DNA of 64,000 bases from assembly GCF_029840635.1 (NCBI RefSeq), contig NZ_JAOCCU010000022.1:1-64000 (forward strand), given 5' to 3'. The notes under the pieces were generated by a model, which searched no databases, had not been told where the DNA came from, and saw only the letters and a program-made list of their open reading frames with translations. Positions 44,729-53,977 of this stretch are shown piece by piece (the stretch's first letter is position 1; each line of letters opens with the position of its first letter). The position numbers and the translations under genes are program-made. Source of the DNA: Mitsuaria sp. GD03876 (GTDB taxonomy: Bacteria; Pseudomonadota; Gammaproteobacteria; Burkholderiales; Burkholderiaceae_C).

Positions 44729-45511
44729 ATGTCGCCCCCCGCCGCCCCGGTCCACCCCGTCACGCCGCTCAACGAGCTGGCGCGCGCGGAGGCCGCGCCG
44801 TCGTTCAGCCCGCTGTATCGCCAGATCAAGGGGCTGATCCTCAAGGGGCTGCAGGCCGGCGAGTGGAAGGCGGGGGAGACCATCCCCAGCGAGATGGAGC
44901 TCGCCGCCCGCTTCGGGGTGAGCCAGGGCACGGTCCGCAAGGCCGTCGACGAACTCGCCGCCGACAACCTGCTGGTGCGCCGCCAGGGCAAGGGGACCTT
45001 CGTCGCCACCCACGCGGAACAGCAGCAGCAATACCGCTTCCTGCGGCTGACGCCCGACGGCGACGCGTCCGCCACGCTCGGCCGCCAGCTGCTGGACTGC
45101 AAGCGCCAGCGCGCGCCCGCGTGGATCGCCAAGCTGATGCAGCTGCGCGCCGGCGACCCGGTCATCGAGATCCGCCGCCTGCTGCACAGCGGTGGCCATC
45201 CGGTCGTGTTCGACGACATCTGGCTGCCGGGCGCGCTGTTCAAGGGCCTGTCGACGGAGCGGCTGCTCGAGCATCGCGGCCCGTTCTACAGCCTGCTCGA
45301 AACCGAATTCGGCGTGCACATGATCCGCGCGCAGGAAAAGATCCGCGCGGTCGCGGCGGACGACGATGCCGCCGCGCTGCTGCAGGTCGCGCCCGGCAGT
45401 CCGCTGCTGAGCGTGGAGCGGCTCTCCTTCACCTACGGCGACAAGCCGGTGGAGTTGCGCCGCGGTCTCTACAACACCTCCCACCACTTTTATCGCAACG
45501 ACCTGAACTGA
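44729..45511 (+). CDS. GntR/HutC-family regulator of the TCA operon
   Basis: A 260-residue regulator. The winged helix-turn-helix lies near 20-90 (SPLYRQIKGLILKGL; ETIPSEMELAARFGVSQGTVRKAVDELAADNLL), followed by a UTRA effector domain (about 105-255). This arrangement (mdh, gntR, sdhCDAB, gltA) is typical of Betaproteobacteria, and the regulator is expected to sense a TCA intermediate. ATG 44729 is chosen; ATG 44690 is an alternative, but GGAGG abuts it too closely. A TTG at 44627 would lie upstream of the palindrome and is unlikely. Confidence 0.88.
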   Translation: MSPPAAPVHPVTPLNELARAEAAPSFSPLYRQIKGLILKGLQAGEWKAGETIPSEMELAARFGVSQGTVRKAVDELAADNLLVRRQGKGTFVATHAEQQQQYRFLRLTPDGDASATLGRQLLDCKRQRAPAWIAKLMQLRAGDPVIEIRRLLHSGGHPVVFDDIWLPGALFKGLSTERLLEHRGPFYSLLETEFGVHMIRAQEKIRAVAADDDAAALLQVAPGSPLLSVERLSFTYGDKPVELRRGLYNTSHHFYRNDLN

Positions 45512-45637
45512 TGCTTTCGTGTTGTGGCGATGACGCTTCCATGGCACGGCATGGAAACGACATGCGCCCAGGACACCCTTCCGGGGTGTTGCGTTGCAAT
45601 AAAATCTTCGGGTTTCACATTGATTACAAGGTCGGAC

Positions 45638-46078
45638 ATGACGGACGCCACCCAAGCCACCAAGAAGAATCGACCGGTCTACACCAACATCCATGTCACG
45701 CAGATCGTCGCGTACCGCCTGCCGCCGGCGGGCATCGTGTCGATCCTGCATCGCATCAGCGGCCTGCTGATGTTCTTCCTGCTGCCGTTCGTGATCTGGA
45801 TGTTCGACACCAGCCTCACGTCGGAGATCTCGTACGAGACCTTCACCGCCGCCTTCGTCTCGGGCATCGGCTTCGTGCCGGCCTGGTTCGTGAAGCTGGC
45901 GACGCTGGGCCTGATCTGGGGCTACCTGCACCACTTCATCGCCGGCGTGCGCCACCTGTGGATGGATGCGACGCACAGCGTCAGCAAGGAATTCGGCAAG
46001 AGCAGCGCCGTCGCGACGCTCGTGCTGAGCGTCGTGCTGACCCTGGCGCTCGGCGCCAAGCTGTTCGGCCTGTACTGA
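45638..46078 (+). CDS. sdhC: Succinate dehydrogenase cytochrome b556 subunit
   Basis: A 146-residue membrane subunit of complex II. The family block HRISGLLMFFLLP lies near 42-54, with three membrane helices and the heme-ligand His in HHFIAGVRHLWMD. With SdhD it forms the quinone site and anchors SdhAB at the inner membrane. AAGG lies upstream of ATG 45638. It is the first gene of sdhCDABE-gltA, 126 bases after gntR. Confidence 0.94.
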   Translation: MTDATQATKKNRPVYTNIHVTQIVAYRLPPAGIVSILHRISGLLMFFLLPFVIWMFDTSLTSEISYETFTAAFVSGIGFVPAWFVKLATLGLIWGYLHHFIAGVRHLWMDATHSVSKEFGKSSAVATLVLSVVLTLALGAKLFGLY

Positions 46079-46154
46079 TGCCGCCGCGACCGGGCGGCCA
46101 CGGGCCGCGCGGTCGGGACGGATTCCGACGATTGACCCAAGAGGCAAATCAACA

Positions 46155-46517
46155 ATGACAACCTACGGAAGCAAGCGCATCGTCACCGGTGCGCATTACG
46201 GCCTGCGCGACTGGATGGCGCAGCGCGCCACCGCGCTGCTGATGGCGCTCTTCACCATCGTGCTGCTCGCGCAGGTGCTGTTCACCAGCCAGCCGATCGG
46301 CTACGACCTGTGGGCCGGGATCTTCAGCAAGCAGTGGATGAAGTTCCTGACCTTCGCGCTGATCGTCTCCCTGGCGTACCACGCCTGGGTCGGCGTGCGC
46401 GACATCTGGATGGATTACGTGAAGCCGGTGGGCGTGAGGCTGTTCCTGCACACGTTCACGCTGGTGTGGTTGACGGGTTGCGCGGGTTGGGCGATCCAAG
46501 TGCTCTGGAGGCTGTAA
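46155..46517 (+). CDS. sdhD: Succinate dehydrogenase hydrophobic membrane anchor
   Basis: A 120-residue second membrane anchor of complex II with three helices. Quinone-site region residues occur in LRDWMAQRATALLM near 15-30, and the heme-side block is YHAWVGVRDIWMDYVK near 75-90. It is followed by sdhA after three bases, implying coupled translation. Confidence 0.94.
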   Translation: MTTYGSKRIVTGAHYGLRDWMAQRATALLMALFTIVLLAQVLFTSQPIGYDLWAGIFSKQWMKFLTFALIVSLAYHAWVGVRDIWMDYVKPVGVRLFLHTFTLVWLTGCAGWAIQVLWRL

Positions 46518-46520
46518 GAA

Positions 46521-48338
46521 ATGACAATCGGAACCTCGCTGCCCAAGCGCAAATTTGACGTCGTGATCGTCGGAGCCGGCGGCTCCGGCATGCGCGCGTC
46601 GCTGCAGCTGTCGCTGGCCGGCCTGAACGTGGCCGTGCTGTCCAAGGTTTTTCCCACCCGCTCGCACACCGTGGCCGCCCAGGGCGGCATCGGCGCCAGC
46701 CTGGGGAACATGTCCGAGGACAACTGGCATTACCACTTCTACGACACCGTGAAGGGCTCGGACTGGCTGGGCGACCAGGACGCCATCGAGTTCATGTGCC
46801 GTGAGGCGCCCAAGGTCGTCTACGAGCTCGAGCACTTCGGCATGCCGTTCGACCGCAACCCGGACGGCACGATCTACCAGCGTCCGTTCGGCGGCCACAC
46901 CGCCAACTACGGCGAGAAGCCGGTCCAGCGCGCCTGCGCCGCGGCTGACCGCACCGGCCACGCGCTGCTGCACACGCTGTACCAGCAGAACGTCAAGGCC
47001 CGCACCAACTTCTTCGTCGAGTGGATGGCGCTGGACCTGATCCGCGACGCCGACGGCGACTGCGTCGGCGTGACCGCGCTGGAGATGGAGACGGGCGAGA
47101 TCCACATCCTCGAAGCCAAGACCGTGCTGCTGGCCACCGGCGGCGCGGGTCGCATCTTCGCGGCCTCGACCAACGCCTTCATCAACACCGGCGACGGCCT
47201 GGGCATGGCCGCCCGCGCCGACATCCCGCTGCAGGACATGGAGTTCTGGCAGTTCCACCCGACCGGCGTGGCCGGCGCGGGCGTGCTGCTGACCGAAGGC
47301 TGCCGCGGCGAGGGCGCGATCCTGCGCAACGCCAACGGCGAGCGCTTCATGGAGCGCTACGCCCCGACGCTGAAGGACCTGGCGCCGCGCGACTTCGTCT
47401 CGCGCTGCATGGACCAGGAGATCAAGGAAGGTCGCGGCTGCGGTCCCAACAAGGACTACGTCGTGCTGGACATGACCCACCTGGGCGGCGACACCATCGC
47501 CAAGCGCCTGCCGTCGGTGCTGGAGATCGGCCACAACTTCGCCAACGTCGACATCACGAAGGAACCGATCCCCGTCGTGCCGACCATCCATTACCAGATG
47601 GGCGGCATCCCGACCAACGTCCACGGCCAGGTCGTGATCCAGAAGGGCGACGACAACAAGAGCGTCGTCAACGGCCTGTACGCGGTGGGCGAGTGCTCCT
47701 GCGTGTCGGTGCACGGCGCCAACCGCCTGGGCACCAACTCGCTGCTGGACCTGGTGGTCTTCGGCCGCGCCGCGGGCAATCACATCGTCGAGGCGCACAA
47801 GGCCTTCAAGGCCGCGGGCAAGTCGCACAAGCCGCTGCCCAAGGACGCCGCCGACAAGACCCTGGCCCGCGTGGCGCGCCTGGAGTCCAACACGGGCGGC
47901 GAGTACGCCCAGACGGTCGCCGACGACCTGCGCGCCGCGATGCAGTCGCACGCCGGCGTGTTCCGCACCAGCAAGCTGCTCGACGAGGGCGTCACCGCCG
48001 TCGCCGCGATCCGCGAGCGGGTCAAGAACATCACGCTGAAGGACAAGTCCAAGGTCTTCAACACCGCGCGCGTCGAGGCGCTGGAGGTGGACAACCTGAT
48101 CGAGGCCGCGCAGGCCACGATCGTGTCCGCCGCCGCCCGCAAGGAATGCCGCGGCGCCCACACCGTGAACGACTTCGAGCGCGGCGCGGACGATGCGGAA
48201 TTCCCGCTGGGCCGCAACGACAAGGAGTGGATGAAGCACACGCTGTGGCACTCCAAGACCAACAGCCTGACCTACAAGCCGGTCAACCTGCAACCGCTGA
48301 CCGTCGAGAGCGTCCCGCCGAAGGTCCGTACCTTCTGA
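46521..48338 (+). CDS. sdhA: Succinate dehydrogenase flavoprotein subunit
   Basis: A 605-residue flavoprotein. The FAD-binding motif VIVGAGGSGMRA is near 15-26, the covalent-FAD His lies in RSHTVAAQGGIGA, the second FAD motif in LATGGAGRIF, and the catalytic region in LLTEGCRGEGAIL and GEC near the C-terminal third (VGECSCVSVHGANRLGTNSL). It oxidises succinate to fumarate and passes electrons to SdhB. Length matches bacterial SdhA (about 590-610). Confidence 0.97.
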   Translation: MTIGTSLPKRKFDVVIVGAGGSGMRASLQLSLAGLNVAVLSKVFPTRSHTVAAQGGIGASLGNMSEDNWHYHFYDTVKGSDWLGDQDAIEFMCREAPKVVYELEHFGMPFDRNPDGTIYQRPFGGHTANYGEKPVQRACAAADRTGHALLHTLYQQNVKARTNFFVEWMALDLIRDADGDCVGVTALEMETGEIHILEAKTVLLATGGAGRIFAASTNAFINTGDGLGMAARADIPLQDMEFWQFHPTGVAGAGVLLTEGCRGEGAILRNANGERFMERYAPTLKDLAPRDFVSRCMDQEIKEGRGCGPNKDYVVLDMTHLGGDTIAKRLPSVLEIGHNFANVDITKEPIPVVPTIHYQMGGIPTNVHGQVVIQKGDDNKSVVNGLYAVGECSCVSVHGANRLGTNSLLDLVVFGRAAGNHIVEAHKAFKAAGKSHKPLPKDAADKTLARVARLESNTGGEYAQTVADDLRAAMQSHAGVFRTSKLLDEGVTAVAAIRERVKNITLKDKSKVFNTARVEALEVDNLIEAAQATIVSAAARKECRGAHTVNDFERGADDAEFPLGRNDKEWMKHTLWHSKTNSLTYKPVNLQPLTVESVPPKVRTF

Positions 48339-48357
48339 TCGGCCGCCGGAGAACACC

Positions 48358-49062
48358 ATGATCAAGCGCACCTTCAAGATCTACCGCTACGACCCGGACA
48401 AGGACGCCAAGCCCTACATGCAGACCATCGAGCTGGAGCTCGCCGGCAACGAACGCATGCTGCTGGACGCCCTGCTCAAGCTCAAGGCGGTGGATCCGTC
48501 GCTGTCGTTCCGCCGCTCCTGCCGCGAAGGCGTCTGCGGCTCCGACGCGATGAACATCAACGGCAAGAACGGCCTGGCCTGCCTGACCAACCTGCGCTCG
48601 CTGCCGGACGTGGTCATCCTCAAGCCGCTGCCGGGCCTGCCCGTCGTCCGCGACCTGATCGTGGACATGACGCAGTTCTTCAAGCAGTACAACTCGATCC
48701 GGCCGTTCCTCGTGAACGAGGAAGCGCCGCCCGAGAAGGAGCGCCTGCAGTCCCCCGAGGAGCGCGACGAGCTCAACGGCCTGTACGAGTGCATCCTGTG
48801 CGCGAGCTGCTCGACGAGCTGCCCCAGCTTCTGGTGGAACCCCGACAAGTTCGTCGGTCCCGCCGGGCTGCTGCAGGCCTACCGCTTCATCGCCGACAGC
48901 CGCGACCAGGCCACCGCGGAACGCCTCGACAACCTCGAGGACCCGTACCGCCTGTTCCGCTGCCACACCATCATGAACTGCGTCGACGTCTGCCCGAAGG
49001 GTCTGAACCCGACGAAGGCGATCGGCAAGATCAAGGAACTGATGGTGCGTCGCGCCGTCTGA
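48358..49062 (+). CDS. sdhB: Succinate dehydrogenase iron-sulfur subunit
   Basis: A 234-residue protein with three clusters. The 2Fe-2S ligands lie in SCREGVCGSDAM and GLAC (about 55-80), the 4Fe-4S ligands in CILCASCSTSC (about 143-153), and the 3Fe-4S ligands in CHTIMNCVDVCP (about 202-213). It links the flavin of SdhA to the quinone site of SdhCD. ATG 48358 lies 19 bases after sdhA. Confidence 0.97.
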   Translation: MIKRTFKIYRYDPDKDAKPYMQTIELELAGNERMLLDALLKLKAVDPSLSFRRSCREGVCGSDAMNINGKNGLACLTNLRSLPDVVILKPLPGLPVVRDLIVDMTQFFKQYNSIRPFLVNEEAPPEKERLQSPEERDELNGLYECILCASCSTSCPSFWWNPDKFVGPAGLLQAYRFIADSRDQATAERLDNLEDPYRLFRCHTIMNCVDVCPKGLNPTKAIGKIKELMVRRAV

Positions 49063-49090
49063 GCCCGGCATCGCGAGCCCCCGCACACGC

Positions 49091-49372
49091 ATGAACGCCG
49101 CCGACACGAACACCCTCATCGACGAGAGGGATCTCTCCAAACTGAAATGGCGTTGCCGCCGTGGTCTGCTGGAGAATGACCTTTTCATCGAGCGGTTCTT
49201 CCAGCGGCACGAAGGCGCGCTCACCGAGTTCCACGCGGAAGGCCTGCGGCAGCTGATGGACCTGTCGGACAACGACCTGCTCGACCTGATGCTGGCCCGC
49301 AAGGAGCCCGCCGACGAGCTGGACCGTCCCGACGTCCACGCGGTGCTCGCGATGCTGCGGACCCCTCAGTAA
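49091..49372 (+). CDS. sdhE: FAD assembly factor SdhE
   Basis: A 93-residue SdhE/Sdh5 protein, which promotes covalent FAD attachment to SdhA. The family motif is visible as KWRCRRGLLENDLFIERF (about 17-34), the RG-x-x-E region being the SdhA-contact surface. It lies between sdhB and gltA, as is usual in Betaproteobacteria. Confidence 0.94.
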   Translation: MNAADTNTLIDERDLSKLKWRCRRGLLENDLFIERFFQRHEGALTEFHAEGLRQLMDLSDNDLLDLMLARKEPADELDRPDVHAVLAMLRTPQ

Positions 49373-49404
49373 ACAAGAACCCCCCGAAGTCATAAGGAAT
49401 GCCC

Positions 49405-50715
49405 ATGACCCCGTCTGACGTCAAAGCCACCCTGTCGTTCTCCGATGGCAGCCCGCACATCGATCTGCCGCTCTACAAGGGCACGATCGGTCCGGACGTG
49501 ATCGATATCCGCAAGCTGTATGGCCAGACGGGCAAGTTCACCTACGACCCGGGCTTCCTGTCGACCGCGTCCTGCAACTCGACCATCACCTACATCGATG
49601 GCGACAAGGGCGAGCTGCTGTACCGCGGCTACCCGATCGAGCAGCTCGCGGTGAACTGCGACTACCTCGAGACCTGCTACCTGCTGCTCTACGGGGAACT
49701 GCCCAACCCGGCGCAGAAGGAAGAGTTCGTCGACCGCGTGACCCATCACACGATGGTCAACGAGCAGATGCAGTTCTTCCTGCGCGGCTTCCGCCGCGAC
49801 GCGCACCCGATGGCGGTCATGACCGGCCTGGTGGGCGCGCTGTCGGCCTTCTATCACGACAGCACCGACATCAATAACCCCGAGCACCGCGAGATCGCCG
49901 CGATCCGCCTGATCGCGAAGATGCCGACGCTGGTGGCGATGGCCTACAAGTACACGATCGGCCAGCCCTACGTGTACCCGAAGAACGACCTCTCGTACGC
50001 CGGCAACTTCATGCGCATGATGTTCGCCACGCCCTGCGAGGAGTACAAGCCCAACGACGTGCTGGTGCGCGCGATGGACCGCATCTTCACGCTGCACGCG
50101 GACCACGAGCAGAACGCCTCGACCTCGACGGTGCGCCTGTGCGGCTCGTCGGGCACGAACCCGTTCGCCGCGATCGCCGCGGGCGTCGCCTGCCTGTGGG
50201 GCCCGGCCCACGGCGGCGCCAACGAGGCCTGCCTGAACATGCTCAACGACATCCAGCAGATGGGTGGCGTGGCCAAGATCGGCGAGTTCATCAAGCAGGT
50301 CAAGGACAAGAACAGCGGCATCAAGCTGATGGGCTTCGGCCACCGCGTCTACAAGAACTACGACCCGCGCGCCAAGCTGATGCGCGAGACCTGCCACGAG
50401 GTCCTGGGCGAGCTGGGCCTGCACGACGACCCGCTGTTCAAGCTGGCGATGGAGCTGGAGAAGATCGCGCTGGAAGACGAATACTTCGTCGCCCGCAAGC
50501 TGTACCCGAACGTCGACTTCTACTCGGGCATCGTGCAGCGCGCCATCGGCATCCCGGTGCCGCTGTTCACCGCGATCTTCGCGCTGGCCCGCACGGTCGG
50601 CTGGATCGCCCAGCTGAACGAAATGATCGGCGACCCCGAGTACAAGATCGGCCGCCCGCGCCAGCTGTTCGTCGGCGCCACCAAGCGCGACGTCCAGCCG
50701 ATCGCCCAACGCTGA
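49405..50715 (+). CDS. gltA: Citrate synthase
   Basis: A 436-residue type II (hexameric) citrate synthase. Catalytic His and Asp lie in the blocks [25 protein letters not shown] and [14 protein letters not shown]. It condenses acetyl-CoA and oxaloacetate. ATG 49405 is preferred over ATG 49399 because AAGGA is seven bases upstream of it. It closes the sdh operon and is followed by a strong terminator (50756-50787). Confidence 0.96.
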   Translation: MTPSDVKATLSFSDGSPHIDLPLYKGTIGPDVIDIRKLYGQTGKFTYDPGFLSTASCNSTITYIDGDKGELLYRGYPIEQLAVNCDYLETCYLLLYGELPNPAQKEEFVDRVTHHTMVNEQMQFFLRGFRRDAHPMAVMTGLVGALSAFYHDSTDINNPEHREIAAIRLIAKMPTLVAMAYKYTIGQPYVYPKNDLSYAGNFMRMMFATPCEEYKPNDVLVRAMDRIFTLHADHEQNASTSTVRLCGSSGTNPFAAIAAGVACLWGPAHGGANEACLNMLNDIQQMGGVAKIGEFIKQVKDKNSGIKLMGFGHRVYKNYDPRAKLMRETCHEVLGELGLHDDPLFKLAMELEKIALEDEYFVARKLYPNVDFYSGIVQRAIGIPVPLFTAIFALARTVGWIAQLNEMIGDPEYKIGRPRQLFVGATKRDVQPIAQR

Positions 50716-50755
50716 ACGGCGTGCACGTCGAGCCGCCTCGGCGGCTCGAGCCACG

Positions 50756-50787
50756 AAAGCCCCTGCGCCCCGCGCCAGGGGCTTTTT
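50756..50787 (+). terminator. Rho-independent terminator after gltA
   Basis: AAAGCCCCTG-N10-CAGGGGCTTT followed by further T residues. A second smaller hairpin (GAGCCGCC/GGCGGCTC) lies just before it, about 50730-50747. Confidence 0.9.
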
Positions 50788-50872
50788 CGCATCTGGACGC
50801 GTCCTGGCGCTTCTGAATATTTGATGCGCGGGGGTCGCCCCGGGATCGATCGCATCACCGTTGGGGTATGCT

Positions 50873-50888
50873 TTGCAAACGTTTGCAA
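50873..50888. promoter_or_regulatory. LacI-type operator
   Basis: TTGCAAACGTTTGCAA is a perfect 16-base palindrome with the central CG typical of LacI/GalR-family sites. It lies 47 bases upstream of the lacI-type gene start, so autoregulation and control of the whole downstream cluster are likely. Confidence 0.85.
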
Positions 50889-50935
50889 TTGACTGAATCC
50901 GCCAGTTTGGCACGACCTGGGGACCTAATCTACCG

Positions 50936-51952
50936 ATGAGCACCATCAAGGATGTGGCCGCGCTGGCGGGGGTGTCCTTCACCACGGTGTCGCATGTGTT
51001 GAACAACACGCGGCCGGTGAGCGCGGAGGCCCGCGCGCGGGTGCTGGCCGCGGTCGACGAGATCGGCTACCTGCCCAGCGCGGTGGCGCGCTCGCTGCGG
51101 CGCAGCGAGACCAAGATCGTCGGCGTGCTGGTGCCCAACGTGCGCAACCCGTTCTTCGCCGAACTGGTCGTCGGGGCCGAGGAGTGGTGCCGCCAGGCCG
51201 GGTACTCGGTCTTCCTCTGCAACTCGGACAACGATCCCAAGCACCAGCAGTCCTACCTGCGCACGCTGCTGGAAAAGCGCATCGACGGCCTGCTGCTGAG
51301 CTCGGCCGGCGATGCCGAGACGCTGGCCGGCACCTTCCGCCACGCCAGCGTGCCGGTGGTGACGGTGGACCGCCTGGTGCCCGGCGCGCGCGCGGACCGC
51401 GTCAGCGTCAACAACCAGCTCGGCGCCTTCGAGGTGGTGCGCCACCTGCTCGAGCTGGGTCATCGCCGCATCGGCTGCGTCAGCGGCCCGGCCGAATTCG
51501 AGGTCACCACCGAGCGCGTCGCCGGCTGGCGCAACGCGCTGCAGCGGCGCGGCCTGGTGGCGCATGCCGAATGGCTCGCCGAAAGCGACTTCAGCACCGC
51601 CGGCGGCTACGAGGCGGTCAAGGGGCTGCTGACGCGCCAGCCCGAGCTGACCGCCGTCTTCACCTGCAACGACCTGATGGGCATGGGCGCGCTGCGCGCC
51701 GCCGCCGAGCTCGGCCTGGTCGTGCCGCGCCAGCTGTCGGTCGTGGGCTTCGACGCGATCGAGCTCGGCAGCTACGTCTATCCCGCGCTGACCAGCGTGG
51801 GCTGCTCGATCCGCGAGCTCGGCCGGGAGGCCGGCCGCGCGTTGATCGAGCGCATCGAGAATCCCCAGGCGCCCTACAAGGACCTGCAACTCGTGCCGCA
51901 GGTCGTGCTGCGCGAGAGCACCGCGGCGCCGTCGTCTCCGGAGCATTCATGA
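50936..51952 (+). CDS. LacI-family regulator of nucleoside/ribose genes
   Basis: A 338-residue LacI/GalR regulator. The helix-turn-helix and hinge lie at residues 1-60 (TIKDVAALAGVSFTTVSHVLNN), followed by a periplasmic-binding-protein-like effector domain. The effector is probably a sugar or nucleoside, as the next genes are ribokinase and nucleoside hydrolase. It overlaps rbsK by four bases (ATGA, 51949-51952). A perfect LacI-type palindrome lies upstream. Confidence 0.92.
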   Translation: MSTIKDVAALAGVSFTTVSHVLNNTRPVSAEARARVLAAVDEIGYLPSAVARSLRRSETKIVGVLVPNVRNPFFAELVVGAEEWCRQAGYSVFLCNSDNDPKHQQSYLRTLLEKRIDGLLLSSAGDAETLAGTFRHASVPVVTVDRLVPGARADRVSVNNQLGAFEVVRHLLELGHRRIGCVSGPAEFEVTTERVAGWRNALQRRGLVAHAEWLAESDFSTAGGYEAVKGLLTRQPELTAVFTCNDLMGMGALRAAAELGLVVPRQLSVVGFDAIELGSYVYPALTSVGCSIRELGREAGRALIERIENPQAPYKDLQLVPQVVLRESTAAPSSPEHS

Positions 51953-52959
51953 CTTCAGCAAAGGCTGCGGCCACCGTGGTGGTGGTGGGCAGCGTCAACA
52001 TGGACCTCGTGGCCCACGCCGCGCGCCTGCCCGCGCCGGGCGAGACCCTGATCGGCGAGGCCTTCGCCGGCACGCCCGGTGGCAAGGGCGGCAACCAGGC
52101 GGTGGCCGCGTCGCGGCTGGGCGCGGAGGTCGCGCTGATCGGCCGCATCGGCATGCGCCAGCACGGCCAGGACCTGCTGACGGCGCTCGAGGTCGAACGC
52201 GTGCACACCGGCGCGATCCGCCGCGACGAGGCCACCTGGCCCGGCGTGGCCGTGATCATGGTCGCCCGCGAGGGCGGCGAGAACGCGATCGTCGTCGTGC
52301 CCGGCAGCAATGCCGACCTGGACGATGCCGACATCGAGCGGGGCGGGGCGCTGCTGCGCCAGGCCAAGGTCGTCGTCGGCCAGCTGGAGGTGCCGCTGCC
52401 GGCGATCCAGCGCGCCTTCGAGATCGCCCGCGAGGCCGGCGTCACCACGGTGCTCAACGCCGCGCCGGCGCAGGCGCTGCCCGCGGCGCTGCTGGCGCTG
52501 AGCGACTGGCTGGTCGTCAACGAGACCGAGGCGCTGCAGCTCGCCCGCGCCGTGACGCTGCCCGGCGACGCCGACGGGTTGACGATCGCCCGCGCCACCG
52601 CCGCGCACCTGCGCACGCTGGGGCCGCGCCATGTGCTGGTGACGCTCGGCGGCGCCGGCGCCTGGCTGCTGTGCGACGAACACCCCGAGGGGCTGCACCT
52701 GAATGCGTCGCGCGTGGACGCGGTCGACACCGTGGGCGCCGGCGACACGCTGGTCGGCGGCCTCGCCGTCGGCCTGGCCGAGGGCCTGGTGCCGGCGCGC
52801 GCCGCCGCGCTGGGGCAATCGGCCGCGGCGCTGGCGGTCAGCCGCTCCGGCGTGCAGCAGGCCATGCCGCACCGCTCGGAGCTGCCGCCGCTGCCGGAAT
52901 TGCCGGAGTTGTCCGCGCGGGCCGCGAACGCGGCACACTCCGCCGTCGGCAACCCCTGA
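51949..52959 (+). CDS. rbsK: Ribokinase
   Basis: A 336-residue PfkB-family kinase that fits ribokinase: GSVNMDLVAHAARLPAPGET (read in parts) near 15-34, GGKGGNQAVAASRLG near 44-58, and the catalytic base motif DTVGAGDTLVGG near 260-271. It would phosphorylate ribose to ribose-5-phosphate with ATP. The start ATG 51949 overlaps the LacI gene. A Pro/Glu-rich tail extends past the core. The downstream nucleoside hydrolase supplies ribose. Confidence 0.88.
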   Translation: MTSAKAAATVVVVGSVNMDLVAHAARLPAPGETLIGEAFAGTPGGKGGNQAVAASRLGAEVALIGRIGMRQHGQDLLTALEVERVHTGAIRRDEATWPGVAVIMVAREGGENAIVVVPGSNADLDDADIERGGALLRQAKVVVGQLEVPLPAIQRAFEIAREAGVTTVLNAAPAQALPAALLALSDWLVVNETEALQLARAVTLPGDADGLTIARATAAHLRTLGPRHVLVTLGGAGAWLLCDEHPEGLHLNASRVDAVDTVGAGDTLVGGLAVGLAEGLVPARAAALGQSAAALAVSRSGVQQAMPHRSELPPLPELPELSARAANAAHSAVGNP

Positions 52960-52978
52960 CCCTGGAGCGCAGTACCCC

Positions 52979-53959
52979 ATGGACAGCACCCTGACGGCCC
53001 CGGGCCGCATTCCCGTCCTCTTCGACACCGATCCCGGCATCGACGACGCGCTGGCGCTCGCGCTGCTGGCCTGCCACCCGCGCTTCGAGCTGGTGGCGAT
53101 CACGACCGCCTTCGGCAACGGCCCGGTGGCGACCACCACCCGCAACGCGCGCGGCCTGGCCGCGCTCTTCGGCCGGGACGTGCCGGTGGCGGCCGGCGCC
53201 GAGGGGCCGTTGCTGGACAAGCGCCGCCGCAAGGACGCCGCGCACGTGCATGGCGACGACGGCCTCGGCGGCGTCGCCGATCGCCTGCCGGCGCCGACGC
53301 GGCCGCTCGATCCGCGGCCCGCGCATCAAGCGATCTGCGACCTGGTCAACGAGCGTCCCGGCGAGATCACGCTGGTGGCCGTCGGCCCGTTCACGAACCT
53401 GGCGCTGGCGCTCGAGCACGACCCGTCGATCGCGGCCAAGGTCCGGCAGATCGTCGTGATGGGCGGCGCCTTCGGGTTGCGCGGGCACGGCGGCAACGTC
53501 TCGCCGGTGGCCGAGGCCAACATCATGGCCGACCCCGAGGCCGCCGACCGGGTCTTCACCGCCGACTGGCCGGTGACCGTCGTCGGCCTGGACGTGACGC
53601 AGGAAGCGATCATGCGCGAGGCGGAGCTCGCGAAGCTGCGCGGCCGCGGCGACGGCGCCGGCGACCTGCTGTGGCAGGCGACGCGCCATTACCAGCAGTT
53701 CTACGACGCCCGCGACGGCATCGGCGGCATCTACGCGCACGACGCGAGCGCCGCCGCGGTGCTGCTGGTGCCCGAGGCCTTCACGCTGCGCGCCGGTCCG
53801 GTGCGCGTCGTGCTCGAGGGCATCGCCACCGGCCAGACGATCCAGGACTGGCGCGGCGAGCACGGCGCGGACACGCCGTGGAGCCGCTTCCGCGCGCAGC
53901 AGGTCTGCGTCGAGGTCGACGCGGCGCGCGTGCTGGCGCTGTTCGACGAGATCTTTTGA
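52979..53959 (+). CDS. Inosine/uridine-preferring nucleoside hydrolase
   Basis: A 326-residue nucleoside N-ribohydrolase. The calcium-site motif DTDPGIDDALAL begins at Asp16. Other blocks are VGPFTNLALAL, the substrate-site MGGAFGLRGHGGNVSPVAEANIMADPEAA (read in parts) and a late IYAHDASAA with a catalytic-region His. It cleaves ribonucleosides to base and ribose, feeding ribokinase. It lies 19 bases after rbsK. Confidence 0.92.
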   Translation: MDSTLTAPGRIPVLFDTDPGIDDALALALLACHPRFELVAITTAFGNGPVATTTRNARGLAALFGRDVPVAAGAEGPLLDKRRRKDAAHVHGDDGLGGVADRLPAPTRPLDPRPAHQAICDLVNERPGEITLVAVGPFTNLALALEHDPSIAAKVRQIVVMGGAFGLRGHGGNVSPVAEANIMADPEAADRVFTADWPVTVVGLDVTQEAIMREAELAKLRGRGDGAGDLLWQATRHYQQFYDARDGIGGIYAHDASAAAVLLVPEAFTLRAGPVRVVLEGIATGQTIQDWRGEHGADTPWSRFRAQQVCVEVDAARVLALFDEIF

Positions 53960-53977
53960 GGATGTGAGGAGAACCCC